Shown piece after piece: positions 35,711 to 44,773 of a stretch of DNA of 64,000 nucleotides. Origin of the DNA: Ensifer sp. Root278 (GTDB lineage Bacteria; Pseudomonadota; Alphaproteobacteria; Rhizobiales; Rhizobiaceae); the NCBI RefSeq assembly GCF_001429285.1, contig NZ_LMJJ01000007.1, forward strand, positions 1-64,000, read 5' to 3'. A program made the position numbers and the translations under genes. The notes beneath the pieces are model-generated. The model did not search any database and was not told the DNA's origin. It was given only the letters and a program-made list of their open reading frames with translations. Positions within the stretch are counted from its first letter, which is position 1; the number at the start of each line of letters is the position of its first letter.

Positions 35711-36760
35711 TCAAGCTAAGAAGCTAACGAGCCTGAGAGCCGCCAACACTGCAAATATCAATAGGCAGCCACCTGTGCACCATATTAGTGGGCGCAACCG
35801 GGATCGCGGCAAGCCAGTCTGTGCGCCCATCTGAACAAAAAATAGACCTGCGATCGCGGCGAGGCCACTTCCAACGTCGAGCGGGTTCGTATGGCGTAGC
35901 GTCTCGAGATTTGCAGGCGCTTCGCGGATCCTGACATCGATCGGGACCATTCCGTCTTCGTCTTTACCTATGGCAATCCTTACAGACTTCACAGTACCAA
36001 GGGCCTCAATATTGTGACGTAGCTGTTCGACAGCTGCGGCGCTGTAGCGGTCGCCGGAACGAAAGGGAACGAGGCGCTGGAGTTCGGATTGCATGCGAAG
36101 ACCGCCACTAAATCGAACCTCACCGAAACGGTTGCGGGGGCCCAAGTCGAGATCAATGACAGCAGTCGCGACACCCTCGCCCTTACGGACCCAATCCGTT
36201 GCCCGTCGCCGTGCGTGCGCGAAATCTTGGGCGGTGACGATTTGGAGGATACGCCGAGTGAACGTATCAACGACGAATGTCGTCGCGGGCTGCCCGACAA
36301 ACTCATCAATGATCGCGGCGAGCCGATCGAGGACCTCACGGTCCAGTTCCGATGGACGAATGCCCTTGAGTTCAACGGACGTCACCCTGTAGATATCACC
36401 AAGCTTGGGGTGGAGAACTATTTTCCCTTTCTGATCCTCCTCGGATACCTCCGCGTCCAAATAGCCAAAGCCGGCGATCACGCCCTTGAGCCGGGCCTTT
36501 TCGGTCGCGAGCGCCTCCTTTCGTTCGGCCGGCGAAGCGCCGGCGTCTAACAGAAGCGGCAATTGGTAAGCCTGCTCAAGTGCCCGCGCGAGATACGGTA
36601 AGGAAATTTCCTGCGTGTCGAGTACCACCGATTGGGCTGACGCCGGTAAGACCGCAAACATCCAGACGGCGCCAGCGGTAAGGAACCTTGTGACGCACCA
36701 GTTCATCTTTTTGAGCTTCTGTTTCGCCGTTAATATTCGGTTTTGCGATCGATGCGGCAT
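35711..36760 (-). CDS. POTRA-domain protein, TamA-like N-terminal part without a beta-barrel
   Basis: A 349-residue protein with a basic N-terminus, a hydrophobic signal segment ending ASAQ (about residues 28-43), and POTRA-type repeats: KARLKGVIAGFGYLDAEV...GKIVLHPKLGDIYRVTSVELKGIR and LDLGPRNRFGEVRFSGGLRMQSELQRLVPFRSGDRYSAAAVEQLRHNIEALGTVKSVRI. This order resembles the three POTRA domains of the outer-membrane assembly factor TamA, but where TamA continues into a 16-strand barrel this protein ends after a hydrophobic segment of about 25 residues. It is therefore probably tethered in the inner membrane by its C-terminus. GGAG lies seven bases before the ATG at 36760; a shorter start at 36706 is possible. 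Likely a periplasmic docking protein for the polysaccharide locus, by inference. Confidence 0.75.
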   Translation of the reverse strand: MPHRSQNRILTAKQKLKKMNWCVTRFLTAGAVWMFAVLPASAQSVVLDTQEISLPYLARALEQAYQLPLLLDAGASPAERKEALATEKARLKGVIAGFGYLDAEVSEEDQKGKIVLHPKLGDIYRVTSVELKGIRPSELDREVLDRLAAIIDEFVGQPATTFVVDTFTRRILQIVTAQDFAHARRRATDWVRKGEGVATAVIDLDLGPRNRFGEVRFSGGLRMQSELQRLVPFRSGDRYSAAAVEQLRHNIEALGTVKSVRIAIGKDEDGMVPIDVRIREAPANLETLRHTNPLDVGSGLAAIAGLFFVQMGAQTGLPRSRLRPLIWCTGGCLLIFAVLAALRLVSFLA

Positions 36761-36935
36761 TTGCTGGCTCCAAACATAACCTGCCAGTGTGCTGTCCTAT
36801 ATTAGTAAAGCACAAAATTGTGAAGATGCACGCCCCCTAAGAGATCATTCTCGGGCATTTCATTTCCTGCTTATTCGTCCTATGCTTGTGAAACGCACCG
36901 ATGAACGACCATGAGGGAAGCGCTGGATCGGCTGT

Positions 36936-38024
36936 ATGAGTTTGGAGACGGCATCAACGCAACCGATCGGCCCTAACGCCTTTGGTCACCTCATCCAATC
37001 AAGTGGGCCGGCCTCAGATGCCGTTTGGCTTGACCTTTATCAAAGTGACCCGACCGCGCTCGTCAGCCAATCGCACCAATGGGCACAAGCCGTCACCGCC
37101 AGCGGCAACTACCAACGCAGCCCGCAGTACTTCCATTTCGCCGACGGTTCCCAAGCGGTATTGCCCCTATTTACCAAGGGTGTCGCCTCCTTGCGTTACG
37201 CTTGGTCGCCACCGCCGGCCTGGGGGTTCGGTGGCCTGCTTTCTGACGAGGGAATTTCACCTGACAAGTTGCGTTGCGTTCTCGCTCATCTTGAGACGTT
37301 GCCCTATGTCGGACTTAAAATCCGACCAAACCCTCTTTTAGCGAATATCTGGGCTGAGGCTGCCCGCCCCGGCTGGGCGACCATTCCCCGTCTGGCGCAT
37401 GTCGTTGACTTGGCCGGAGGGACTGAGGTTGTACGGGCGCGCTTTCGCTCTAATGCTGGAACCAACATCCGACGCGCCCAAAAATGTGGCGTTGAGGTGG
37501 AAGCAGGTAACAGCGCTCGACTGATCGATGAGTTTCACAGCCTGCTCGAACTTTCGTTGTTGCGTTGGGCGCGCAAGCAGCATGAACCTGCAGTACTTGC
37601 ACGCTTCCGTGGGTTACGCCGTGATCCACGTTCAAAGTTCGCCGAAATGGCGAGCCATCTCGGCGAGGCTTTTCGGCTCTATGTGGCGCGCATCAACGGC
37701 CGGCCCGTTGCCGCAATATTAGTGCTCATGCATCACCAAGCCCATTACACGCGCGGCGCGATCGATGAGGAGCTCGCGGGCGAAAGCCGCGCCACATACC
37801 TGCTTCAAGCCCGGGCAATCGAAGATGCCTGCCGGCTCGGCAGTACACATTATCATATGGGCGAGACCGGCAATTCCGCTTCGCTCGCCCAATTCAAATC
37901 TCGCTTCGGCGCGGTCGCCATCCCCTATGCGGAATACCGCTATGAGCGACTTCCCCTCGCAAGCCTCGACAGTTTCGCCCGAAGTACAGTCAAACGCGTG
38001 GTGGGGTTTCGTGATGCATCTTAG
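36936..38024 (+). CDS. FemAB/GNAT-fold acyl- or aminoacyltransferase-like protein, copy 1
   Basis: A 362-residue soluble protein of the GNAT_6/FemAB-like class found in many exopolysaccharide clusters. Recognisable parts: a double GNAT layout, the RARFRSNAGTNIRRAQKCGVEVE helix-strand segment (about 170-190), LYVARINGRPVAAILVLMHHQAHYTRGAIDEE (about 250-280) and the terminal HMGETGNSASLAQFKSRFGA. It is a paralogue of 44774-45853, sharing for instance IRPNPL, the GETGNSASL/GESGNSASL motif and the GAID motif. Probable role: acylation of a sugar or of a lipid-linked intermediate. It starts the rightward arm and overlaps the next gene by 11 bases. Confidence 0.8.
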   Translation: MSLETASTQPIGPNAFGHLIQSSGPASDAVWLDLYQSDPTALVSQSHQWAQAVTASGNYQRSPQYFHFADGSQAVLPLFTKGVASLRYAWSPPPAWGFGGLLSDEGISPDKLRCVLAHLETLPYVGLKIRPNPLLANIWAEAARPGWATIPRLAHVVDLAGGTEVVRARFRSNAGTNIRRAQKCGVEVEAGNSARLIDEFHSLLELSLLRWARKQHEPAVLARFRGLRRDPRSKFAEMASHLGEAFRLYVARINGRPVAAILVLMHHQAHYTRGAIDEELAGESRATYLLQARAIEDACRLGSTHYHMGETGNSASLAQFKSRFGAVAIPYAEYRYERLPLASLDSFARSTVKRVVGFRDAS

Positions 38025-38856
38025 GCAATCGATCACCCTCACCGCCATACTCCTGTCTCTCTGTCTCGCAACATCGGCGGCGCGTGCTGACGGACCGGTT
38101 CCGATCGCTGCCAAAGGTTCGTGGCGGCTGATCTTTGAAGATAACTTCGACGGACCCGAACTTGACCGGGAAAAGTGGACCACCTGTTATTGGTGGAACA
38201 AGGACGGCTGTACCAATCTCGGCAATGCCGAATTGCAATGGTACCGACCAGAAAACGTCACTATGTCCGAAGGACTTTTGCGGCTCACTGCTCGACGACA
38301 AAAGGCCAAGGGCATCGAAGACCGGACTTTCGACTACACTTCCGGCATCGTCACCACGGGGCGCGACTACGACGAACTGCCTCGTCCCTCGCGTGTTCGG
38401 TTCCGTTACGGCCACGTTGAAGTCAAGGCAAAAGTTCCTGCGGGCACGGGGCTCTGGGCCGCGATATGGCTTCTGCCGGAGACACGCAAATCCCGTCCGG
38501 AAATCGATATTATGGAGGTTCTTGGCGATTCATCCTCCACGTTGCGAATGCACTATCATTACCTTGACGCGGCCTCTGAGAAGAAGAGCGTCGGGAAGGA
38601 CGTCGAGACATCAGACTTGACGGCGAACTGGCACATCTACAGTCTGACCTGGGACGCGGACAAGATCATTTGGTACCTCGACGGCAAGGAGGTCTGGCGA
38701 CACGCGGACGTCCCGACGATATCCAGTGAAGAGATGTACCTGCTCCTCAATCTGGCTGTTGGCGGTGAGTGGGCGGGGGCTCCATCGAAGACTACGAAAT
38801 TTCCCTCCGCATACCTCGTCGACTACGTACGTATCTGGCAGCGGGACGACGGCTGA
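38014..38856 (+). CDS. Secreted family 16 glycoside hydrolase (beta-glucanase/ExoK-like)
   Basis: A 280-residue enzyme. The ATG at 38014 gives a signal peptide (MHLRQSITLTAILLSLCLATSAARAD). The GH16 domain spans about 35-278 (WRLIFEDNFDGPELDREKW at the start, YLVDYVRIWQ at the end) with the catalytic signature EIDIME: nucleophile Glu163, Asp165 and acid/base Glu168. Enzymes of this type cut beta-1,3/1,4-linked glucans and galactans and, in EPS clusters, trim the polymer (compare ExoK). The gene overlaps the FemAB-like gene upstream by 11 bases and shares one base with the flippase gene (TGATG). Confidence 0.93.
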   Translation: MHLRQSITLTAILLSLCLATSAARADGPVPIAAKGSWRLIFEDNFDGPELDREKWTTCYWWNKDGCTNLGNAELQWYRPENVTMSEGLLRLTARRQKAKGIEDRTFDYTSGIVTTGRDYDELPRPSRVRFRYGHVEVKAKVPAGTGLWAAIWLLPETRKSRPEIDIMEVLGDSSSTLRMHYHYLDAASEKKSVGKDVETSDLTANWHIYSLTWDADKIIWYLDGKEVWRHADVPTISSEEMYLLLNLAVGGEWAGAPSKTTKFPSAYLVDYVRIWQRDDG

Positions 38857-41381
38857 TGTTGCAGCGTAACAACCACGACCACGTCAACTTCATGGCCCGA
38901 GTCTCGGGGGCCTATCCAGCGTTGGCTGCGCTTGCCCACTCGTCACTCCTAAAAAACGGCTACGCGCTAATCGCGAGCGCCGGGCTCACTTCGGTGCTCG
39001 GACTCGCCTTCTGGGGCCTGGCTTCCCGCTTTTACTCCCCCGAACAAGTCGGGCTTGGGGCAGCACTCATCTCTACCATGCTGGCGCTTGGAAACATCTC
39101 GCAGCTCAACATGGGCAACTTTCTGAACCGCTATCTACCTGCGACCGCGAAGGAGGGCGTCCGGCGTCTGGTGCTTTGGGCCTATGCATTAGCCGCCATT
39201 GCGGCGGCTTTTCTTTCCACGCTCGCCATCATTTTCATCTCCCGTATCACACCCGAATTGGGTTTCCTGCGAGAGCAGCCCATCTCAGCCGCAGCCTTCG
39301 TGGTCGCAACGGTCGCCTGGACCCTCTTTGCCCTACAGGATAGCGTGTTAGCGGGTTTGCGGCGCGCGACGGTCGTGCCTATTGAAAACGCCATATTCGC
39401 CGTTGCCAAGCTTTTGTTGCTTACACTATTTGCAGGCTCCTCCATTCTCGGTGCTGGGCTCTATGCGGCGTGGATCTTGCCGCTGCCACTCTTGTTGGCC
39501 GGCATTAATTGGCTGATTTTTATCCGTTTTCTTCCGAAACACCGCATCAACGGCGAGTCCCAGAGAGCTGACCGCAGAGCGCTCACTCGATATTTTGGGT
39601 GGGACTATCTGGGTACGCTCGCCTCAATGACGGCAATGGGCATCGCGCCTCTCGTCGTCCTGCATTATGGCGGCTCGGCCAATCTGGCTGTCTATTATAT
39701 CAGCTGGGAAATCGTCTACGGGGTCTATTTGATCAGCCGTTCGATGGGCGTCTCCCTCTTGGCAGAAATCGCGTTCGATAAGTCGAAATTGCATCGGCTC
39801 GCCGTAGATGCCTTGCTCTACACGATCGCGCCATTGGCAGCTGTTGTGTTGGTGTTGATCATAGGCGCGCCACTTCTGTTGACGGTGCTCGGTATCGATG
39901 TCTCGTTTACAAATTCGACGCTGCTGCGCCTGCTCGCTATATCCTGCCTGCCTTGGAGCCTCGTCACGCTCGTTCTCGCTGTTCACCGTGCGACGGGTCG
40001 GACACAAGTCGTTGCACTCGCACAAGTCGTAACGTTAGTCATTGTGCTTGGTCTTGGCACTCCGCTTGTCGCAGCCTATGGCGCTCTAGGGATGGCGGCC
40101 GCGTGGCTGATCGCCCACAGCTTAACGGCGGTCGGCCTGTTAGGCGACCTGTCGCGCCGTCTCGGACCGTCCGGTCGGATCGATCTTACATTGCGTTTGT
40201 TATCGTCGTTGGCGCGGATCTGGAGCAATGTCGCACCGCGGCGGCACTCAGCGCCGCCACTCGAGGCGTCAATTGCGAGCTTCTGTGCCGCCACCGGGCT
40301 TGCAATGCCAGCTGCGCAGTCCGTGCGGGAATTTTTCCGTGAAAGCGACGTACGAACAGGCATGTTCCGGACGGATGACGCTGCGAACGAACTCCTGGTC
40401 TTCAAGGCATCGACATCGCCAGAGGGGCACCGAGCAGTTACCCGCCACATCGAACGCAGCCGTGAACTCGCCACCAATCCCGCGTTCCGACACCTTGATT
40501 TTGCGGTTTCAACGATTATCGCGAGTTCTGTTGACCCATCAGGAGCGAAGCTCGCGGAGCGCGCGTTGCCGGGTGCCGACGGTCGTTCGGTTTTTGCCAA
40601 GTCTGAACAGTACCTTTCCGCACTCACCCAAGCGATAGACGCCATCCACATAATGCACTCGCGCACAGGAACAAAAGGGGTAATCAACCAGGATTGGCTG
40701 GAAAGCTGGCTCTATTATGGATCCGATATTGTATGCGCATCGCAATCGCATTTGCTCGGCCCGGCGTCGCGCGCAGAGGCACTTGCTGTCTTTCAGGCGC
40801 AACAACGCGAGTTCTGGAGCGGTCGTTCGTTGTCTCTCAGTCTCGGCCATGGGGATTTCGCCCCCGGAAACTTGCTTTTCACGTCCGGCCCAGATGAAGC
40901 TGATGTCCGCCTGAGTGCAATTATTGACTGGGAGACGGCCACCCAGGATACCCCGCCCGGCCTTGATGTCATCTTCCTGTTGCTGACCGCGCGCGCATTG
41001 CGCAGCGGCGAAGACCTGGGTTTCGTTGTACGCCGCTTTTTGGAAGTGCCGCAATTGTCACCCGAGGAGGTGAAGGCCATGGCACCAATGCGTGCCACAC
41101 TTGAGGAGAGCTACGGTGCACTTACGGACCCCGCCGTGTTGCGCGCGCTTTGCGGGTTGGCGTGGTGGCACCACATTGCGACCAATTTGACCAAATCGTC
41201 TTGTTTTGCTGATAAGGCGCTATGGCTGGCGGTCAACATCGACCTCGTCCTGGCCTGGTATGGCGGTAAGGTGAACGCGGCACCGCACATACTTGCGATC
41301 GGCTGCCTCCGCAGACAAAAGCGCAAGACAAGCGCGACGTCGTCCTACCCCATTCCTGCCGGCTCCACGAAGAGGGGGTAA
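38856..41381 (+). CDS. Polysaccharide flippase fused to an aminoglycoside-phosphotransferase-like kinase domain
   Basis: An 841-residue protein. Residues about 25-430 contain a dozen hydrophobic segments with the pattern of MATE/Wzx-type oligosaccharide flippases (LTSVLGLAFWGLASRFYSPEQVGLGAALIS... near the start). After a basic linker (about 435-465) comes a soluble domain with protein-kinase-like APH motifs: HGDFAPGNLLF (catalytic Asp667, Asn672; Brenner motif) and IIDWE (metal-binding Asp691). The fusion is in one unbroken frame; the ATG shares its A with the GH16 stop. A flippase joined to a putative small-molecule kinase suggests phosphorylation of a sugar or lipid carrier coupled to transport, or regulation of flipping. 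No lysine-containing P-loop was located with certainty. Confidence 0.85.
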   Translation: MLQRNNHDHVNFMARVSGAYPALAALAHSSLLKNGYALIASAGLTSVLGLAFWGLASRFYSPEQVGLGAALISTMLALGNISQLNMGNFLNRYLPATAKEGVRRLVLWAYALAAIAAAFLSTLAIIFISRITPELGFLREQPISAAAFVVATVAWTLFALQDSVLAGLRRATVVPIENAIFAVAKLLLLTLFAGSSILGAGLYAAWILPLPLLLAGINWLIFIRFLPKHRINGESQRADRRALTRYFGWDYLGTLASMTAMGIAPLVVLHYGGSANLAVYYISWEIVYGVYLISRSMGVSLLAEIAFDKSKLHRLAVDALLYTIAPLAAVVLVLIIGAPLLLTVLGIDVSFTNSTLLRLLAISCLPWSLVTLVLAVHRATGRTQVVALAQVVTLVIVLGLGTPLVAAYGALGMAAAWLIAHSLTAVGLLGDLSRRLGPSGRIDLTLRLLSSLARIWSNVAPRRHSAPPLEASIASFCAATGLAMPAAQSVREFFRESDVRTGMFRTDDAANELLVFKASTSPEGHRAVTRHIERSRELATNPAFRHLDFAVSTIIASSVDPSGAKLAERALPGADGRSVFAKSEQYLSALTQAIDAIHIMHSRTGTKGVINQDWLESWLYYGSDIVCASQSHLLGPASRAEALAVFQAQQREFWSGRSLSLSLGHGDFAPGNLLFTSGPDEADVRLSAIIDWETATQDTPPGLDVIFLLLTARALRSGEDLGFVVRRFLEVPQLSPEEVKAMAPMRATLEESYGALTDPAVLRALCGLAWWHHIATNLTKSSCFADKALWLAVNIDLVLAWYGGKVNAAPHILAIGCLRRQKRKTSATSSYPIPAGSTKRG

Positions 41382-41387
41382 CAGGTA

Positions 41388-43250
41388 ATGACCGTTCTTG
41401 CCCGCGTCGAAGACATGCCATTGAACACAGGCGCTGACACAGTCTCCAAGCGATATGGCGTAGCCCTGGCCGCTATACTCTTTGCGACGCTCCTCCTTTG
41501 GGCGATATCGTTGCCTGCGATCGAGCCCGATCGGATGACCGACGTCGGCTTGGTTTCGGTTTTGCCCAGGAGCTTCTTTCTGTCACTGGCGTTGCTAGCA
41601 GCAGGTTTTGCCTGGCTGGTATGTGCTGGGCGTACCGCTGGCCCCTTACCCGTCTTCTATCTGATCGCGCTCGTCATCGTCCTTCACGCGACCCCACCGA
41701 TCGTTTACGGAACATTGCGCTATTCCTGGGCCTGGAAGCACCTCGGCGTCGTCGACTACATCCAACGTTATGGAGCCGTTGACCGAAATGCATCTTTCCT
41801 CGCGGCCTATCACAATTGGCCCGGGCTGTTCGCGGCGACGGCTTGGTTGGCCGACCGCTTCGGCTTGAGATCGGTCGATCTCGCACCAATCGTAAGCTTC
41901 ACCCCGCCGGTCCTCACGCTCGGGCTTGTCGGGGCGTTTCTGGGAATTGCCAAACGCCTGTCCGCAGATCGCCGCCTACAACTGACGGCCTGTTGGCTAT
42001 TCGTAGTCGCCAACTGGGTCGGCCAGGACTATTTTTCGCCGCAAGGCGTTACATTTCTTTGTTACCTCATTCTCATAGGCCTATTTCTTGGCCCCTTGCG
42101 CAAACGCGAAACGACTTGGGCGGCGCGACGACCTGGTTTTCTGTATGTGCTCGGCCCTGTCTCACGCCCCATCGGGCTACCTTCCTGGACGGGCAGCCGC
42201 TTTGTGCGTACCTTCTCCGCGTTGCTGGCGATGGTGCTCATTTGCGTGGTCGTGGTCACGCATCAGCTGACGCCTCTCATGATCATCCTCGCGGCGGTAT
42301 CGCTGACCCTCCTCGGATGGCTTTCGCCCGCCTATCTGGTGTTTGCTATCGTCGCTGAAATTGGATGGCTTCTCTGGCCAGCGGCCCCCTTTGTCTACGA
42401 GCAAATTTTGAGCGAACTGGCCAGCATGGGTACGCTGTCAGAAGCCACCAGCAAGCTCGCGAATGTGGCCGACGTGAGTGCCGAACGTGCATGGGTGGTT
42501 TTGTTCGGGCGCGCGCTTTCGGCAGGCGTCATAGTCCTTGCGCTCCTCGGCGGTTTGCGTCGGCTCTTAAATGGCCACTGGGACCTCACCGCCGCCGCAC
42601 TCTTGCTCTCACCAATGCCGCTGATAGCGGTTGCGTATGGCGGAGAGTCGATATTTCGCGTTTACCTCTTTGCGTCGCCCTTCCTTGCCTTCTTCGCTGC
42701 CGCCGCGTTCTTTCCATCGACGCGGGCGGGAAAGCCGGCCTATGTCTTCCTGCCGCTTGCTATCGTGCTTCTTTTTTCGACCATCGGTTTCCTATTCGCA
42801 AACAATGGCAAGGACCGCGAATACCGCTTTGCGCAAGATGAGGTCGCCGTGGCCGAATGGCTCTATCGCACAGCTCCGGAGGGCACACTCCTCATCGAAG
42901 GTTCGCGTAGTTACCCGTCGCAGTTCATGAACTACGAGAATTTCTACTATTTGGCGATTTCGTTGGAAGCGAAGTCAACGCGAGAAGAAATTGCCGCCGA
43001 CCCATCAGGTGTCTTTTTGCGGTGGATGGATAGTCCCCAATGGCGTGACGCCTACGTGATTCTCACGCGCAGCCAGAAAGCTTCTCTCGAAGCCAACGGG
43101 CAGTTGCGGCCGGGCGACTTCGACCACATCGAACGGGACCTGCTGACCTCGCCTCGCTTTAAGCTGGTGCGGGCATCGACCAATGCGAAAGTATTTCGCT
43201 TACTGCCCGCGACTGCGGACGGCAGCGCCCGCGACAATCGGTACCATTGA
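41388..43250 (+). CDS. Polytopic membrane protein, putative polysaccharide polymerase or GT-C-type transferase
   Basis: A 620-residue protein with about 11-13 hydrophobic segments between residues 25 and 460 and a soluble C-terminal part of about 140 residues (NNGKDREYRFAQDEVAVAEWLYRTAPEGTLLIEGSRSYPSQFMNYENFYYL...). A loop DYIQRYGAVDRNASFLAAYHNWPG after the fourth segment (about 125-148) resembles the first periplasmic loop of GT-C enzymes. No signature of Wzy, WaaL or a known GT family is decisive. It follows the flippase by six bases and completes the rightward operon, where a polymerase would be expected. Function is inferred from context. Confidence 0.7.
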   Translation: MTVLARVEDMPLNTGADTVSKRYGVALAAILFATLLLWAISLPAIEPDRMTDVGLVSVLPRSFFLSLALLAAGFAWLVCAGRTAGPLPVFYLIALVIVLHATPPIVYGTLRYSWAWKHLGVVDYIQRYGAVDRNASFLAAYHNWPGLFAATAWLADRFGLRSVDLAPIVSFTPPVLTLGLVGAFLGIAKRLSADRRLQLTACWLFVVANWVGQDYFSPQGVTFLCYLILIGLFLGPLRKRETTWAARRPGFLYVLGPVSRPIGLPSWTGSRFVRTFSALLAMVLICVVVVTHQLTPLMIILAAVSLTLLGWLSPAYLVFAIVAEIGWLLWPAAPFVYEQILSELASMGTLSEATSKLANVADVSAERAWVVLFGRALSAGVIVLALLGGLRRLLNGHWDLTAAALLLSPMPLIAVAYGGESIFRVYLFASPFLAFFAAAAFFPSTRAGKPAYVFLPLAIVLLFSTIGFLFANNGKDREYRFAQDEVAVAEWLYRTAPEGTLLIEGSRSYPSQFMNYENFYYLAISLEAKSTREEIAADPSGVFLRWMDSPQWRDAYVILTRSQKASLEANGQLRPGDFDHIERDLLTSPRFKLVRASTNAKVFRLLPATADGSARDNRYH

Positions 43251-43339
43251 GCGGAGCTCAACCAACATCAGAAAGGTGTGTCGCATCGGAGCGCACATTG
43301 GTGTGGTCATGCGTGGGGGCCGCAACAAGGCCTTTCAGG

Positions 43340-44263
43340 CTATTGCCGCCCTTGCGTAAGCAACTGTGCCAGTCCAGTGCGAAGATCCGTACGGCATCGT
43401 TGGTCGAGCTCTGCCTGGAGCGCTTGGGTGCACCCTTGAGAACGCCTGACTTCGCCGAGCAGTCCGTCCACGTAACTGATTGCGCATTGAGACTTGGTTT
43501 CTTCGATCATGATCCGCGCGAGCTCATTGATCGATGTCTCGACACCGCTGCAAACATTTAAGATCCGAGCACCGTCCGGAATCCGCTCCGCTGATCGGAT
43601 AAGCGCCTCGACGACATCGGCGACGTAAACGAAATCACGGGTCTGCTTGCCATCGCCGTAGATCACGATGTCCTCGTTGTTTCCCAGCCGCTGCGCAAAT
43701 TTGGTGATCACACCGGAATAGGGTGACTGCGGATCCTGGCCCGGTCCAAAGACGTTGAAGAAGCGAAGGCCCGTCGTCGAGAGACCATAGACTTCGTAGG
43801 CGGCTCGGGCGTGCAATTCGCACGAAAGCTTGTCGGCGCCGTAGGGCGAAAGCGGAACGCACTTGCCTTCCTCCGAGAGCGGCAGGTCCTGGCTCGCGCC
43901 GTAAACGGCGGCTGAGGAGGCGTAGACTACTGTTCGCTTGGTGCCAGACTTCGCAATTTCCTCAACCAGATTTAGGAACCCGGTGATGTTGATTGCGTGA
44001 GAATGCGTCAGCTCTCGATTGCATTTTTCGACGGAAGCGACAGCGGCCAGATGAATGCAGGCATCGACACCGGAAAGCGCACCGCGAACGACCTCTTTAT
44101 CCAGAATAGAACCGTTAATAAACGTGGCTGCCTTCGGCACATTGTCACGCTTTCCTGAACTGAGGTCATCCAGCACCACAACCTCGCGGCCAGTTTCCAG
44201 CAATCGCCGCGCCAGATGCGCACCGATGAACCCTGCCCCCCCGGTAACCAAGATCGTTTTCAA
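43340..44263 (-). CDS. NAD-dependent sugar epimerase (GalE/WbpP-like SDR)
   Basis: A 307-residue extended short-chain dehydrogenase. Counting from a TTG start at 44263 (preceded by GGGGGAAACGGG; no ATG is available without breaking the Rossmann start), the nucleotide-binding loop is TGGAGFIGAHL (Gly8, Gly11, Gly14), the Ser of SSAAVYG follows, and the catalytic pair is Tyr141-Lys145 in YGADK. RFFNVFGPGQDPQSPYSGVI is typical of UDP-hexose 4-epimerases. It should supply a UDP-galactose or UDP-GalNAc/uronic acid precursor for the polymer. It runs against the flippase operon and converges with the polymerase-like gene. Confidence 0.9.
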   Translation of the reverse strand: MKTILVTGGAGFIGAHLARRLLETGREVVVLDDLSSGKRDNVPKAATFINGSILDKEVVRGALSGVDACIHLAAVASVEKCNRELTHSHAINITGFLNLVEEIAKSGTKRTVVYASSAAVYGASQDLPLSEEGKCVPLSPYGADKLSCELHARAAYEVYGLSTTGLRFFNVFGPGQDPQSPYSGVITKFAQRLGNNEDIVIYGDGKQTRDFVYVADVVEALIRSAERIPDGARILNVCSGVETSINELARIMIEETKSQCAISYVDGLLGEVRRSQGCTQALQAELDQRCRTDLRTGLAQLLTQGRQ

Positions 44264-44773
44264 CCCGTTTCCCCCATGACATTTGGTCTCGGCGAAAGTT
44301 GTCGCGGCAATTAGCCAACCAGAACGCGCAAATGAGTTGCGAACGAAACCAATACTTTGCTGTCTCTGCGCCACCACCGACGCTCTCAGCGTCTCTATTC
44401 AATCCTCTATTTTCGCTGCCTAGCAGTCAAGTCACCGATGCCCCCCATCCTTGCTACTCGCGTCCAGGTAGCGGGCATCGAGAGAGGGCATGCGAAGCGC
44501 TAAATCCTGGCTGCCAAAACTTGGGGCCGTTCCTGGTCGTAAACTAGTTGTGGGTCTACTCCGTGCCGGGGGGCGCGCGAATGTAGTCTGCGCCCTCTTT
44601 CCTTAAATTAAAACATACGTAATATATATCATGCGGAAGTTTGTACGGCCGAAGTGAATTATGGGTTTTAGCTTCTTCGCGGACCGACGCTTAAGTGTCG
44701 GATTCCACGCGATTTATTTGCATAAAATGATTTTCTTGTTCTTGCGTGTCCACTCTTCTTGCGTATTGGGCCA
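44264..44773. other. Intergenic region between divergent epimerase and FemAB-like genes
   Basis: About 510 bases. It should hold promoters for both flanking genes. The part 44604-44750 is AT-rich (for instance AATATATATCAT near 44621). I see no gene, no clear hairpin terminator and no convincing -35/-10 pair. Confidence 0.5.
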
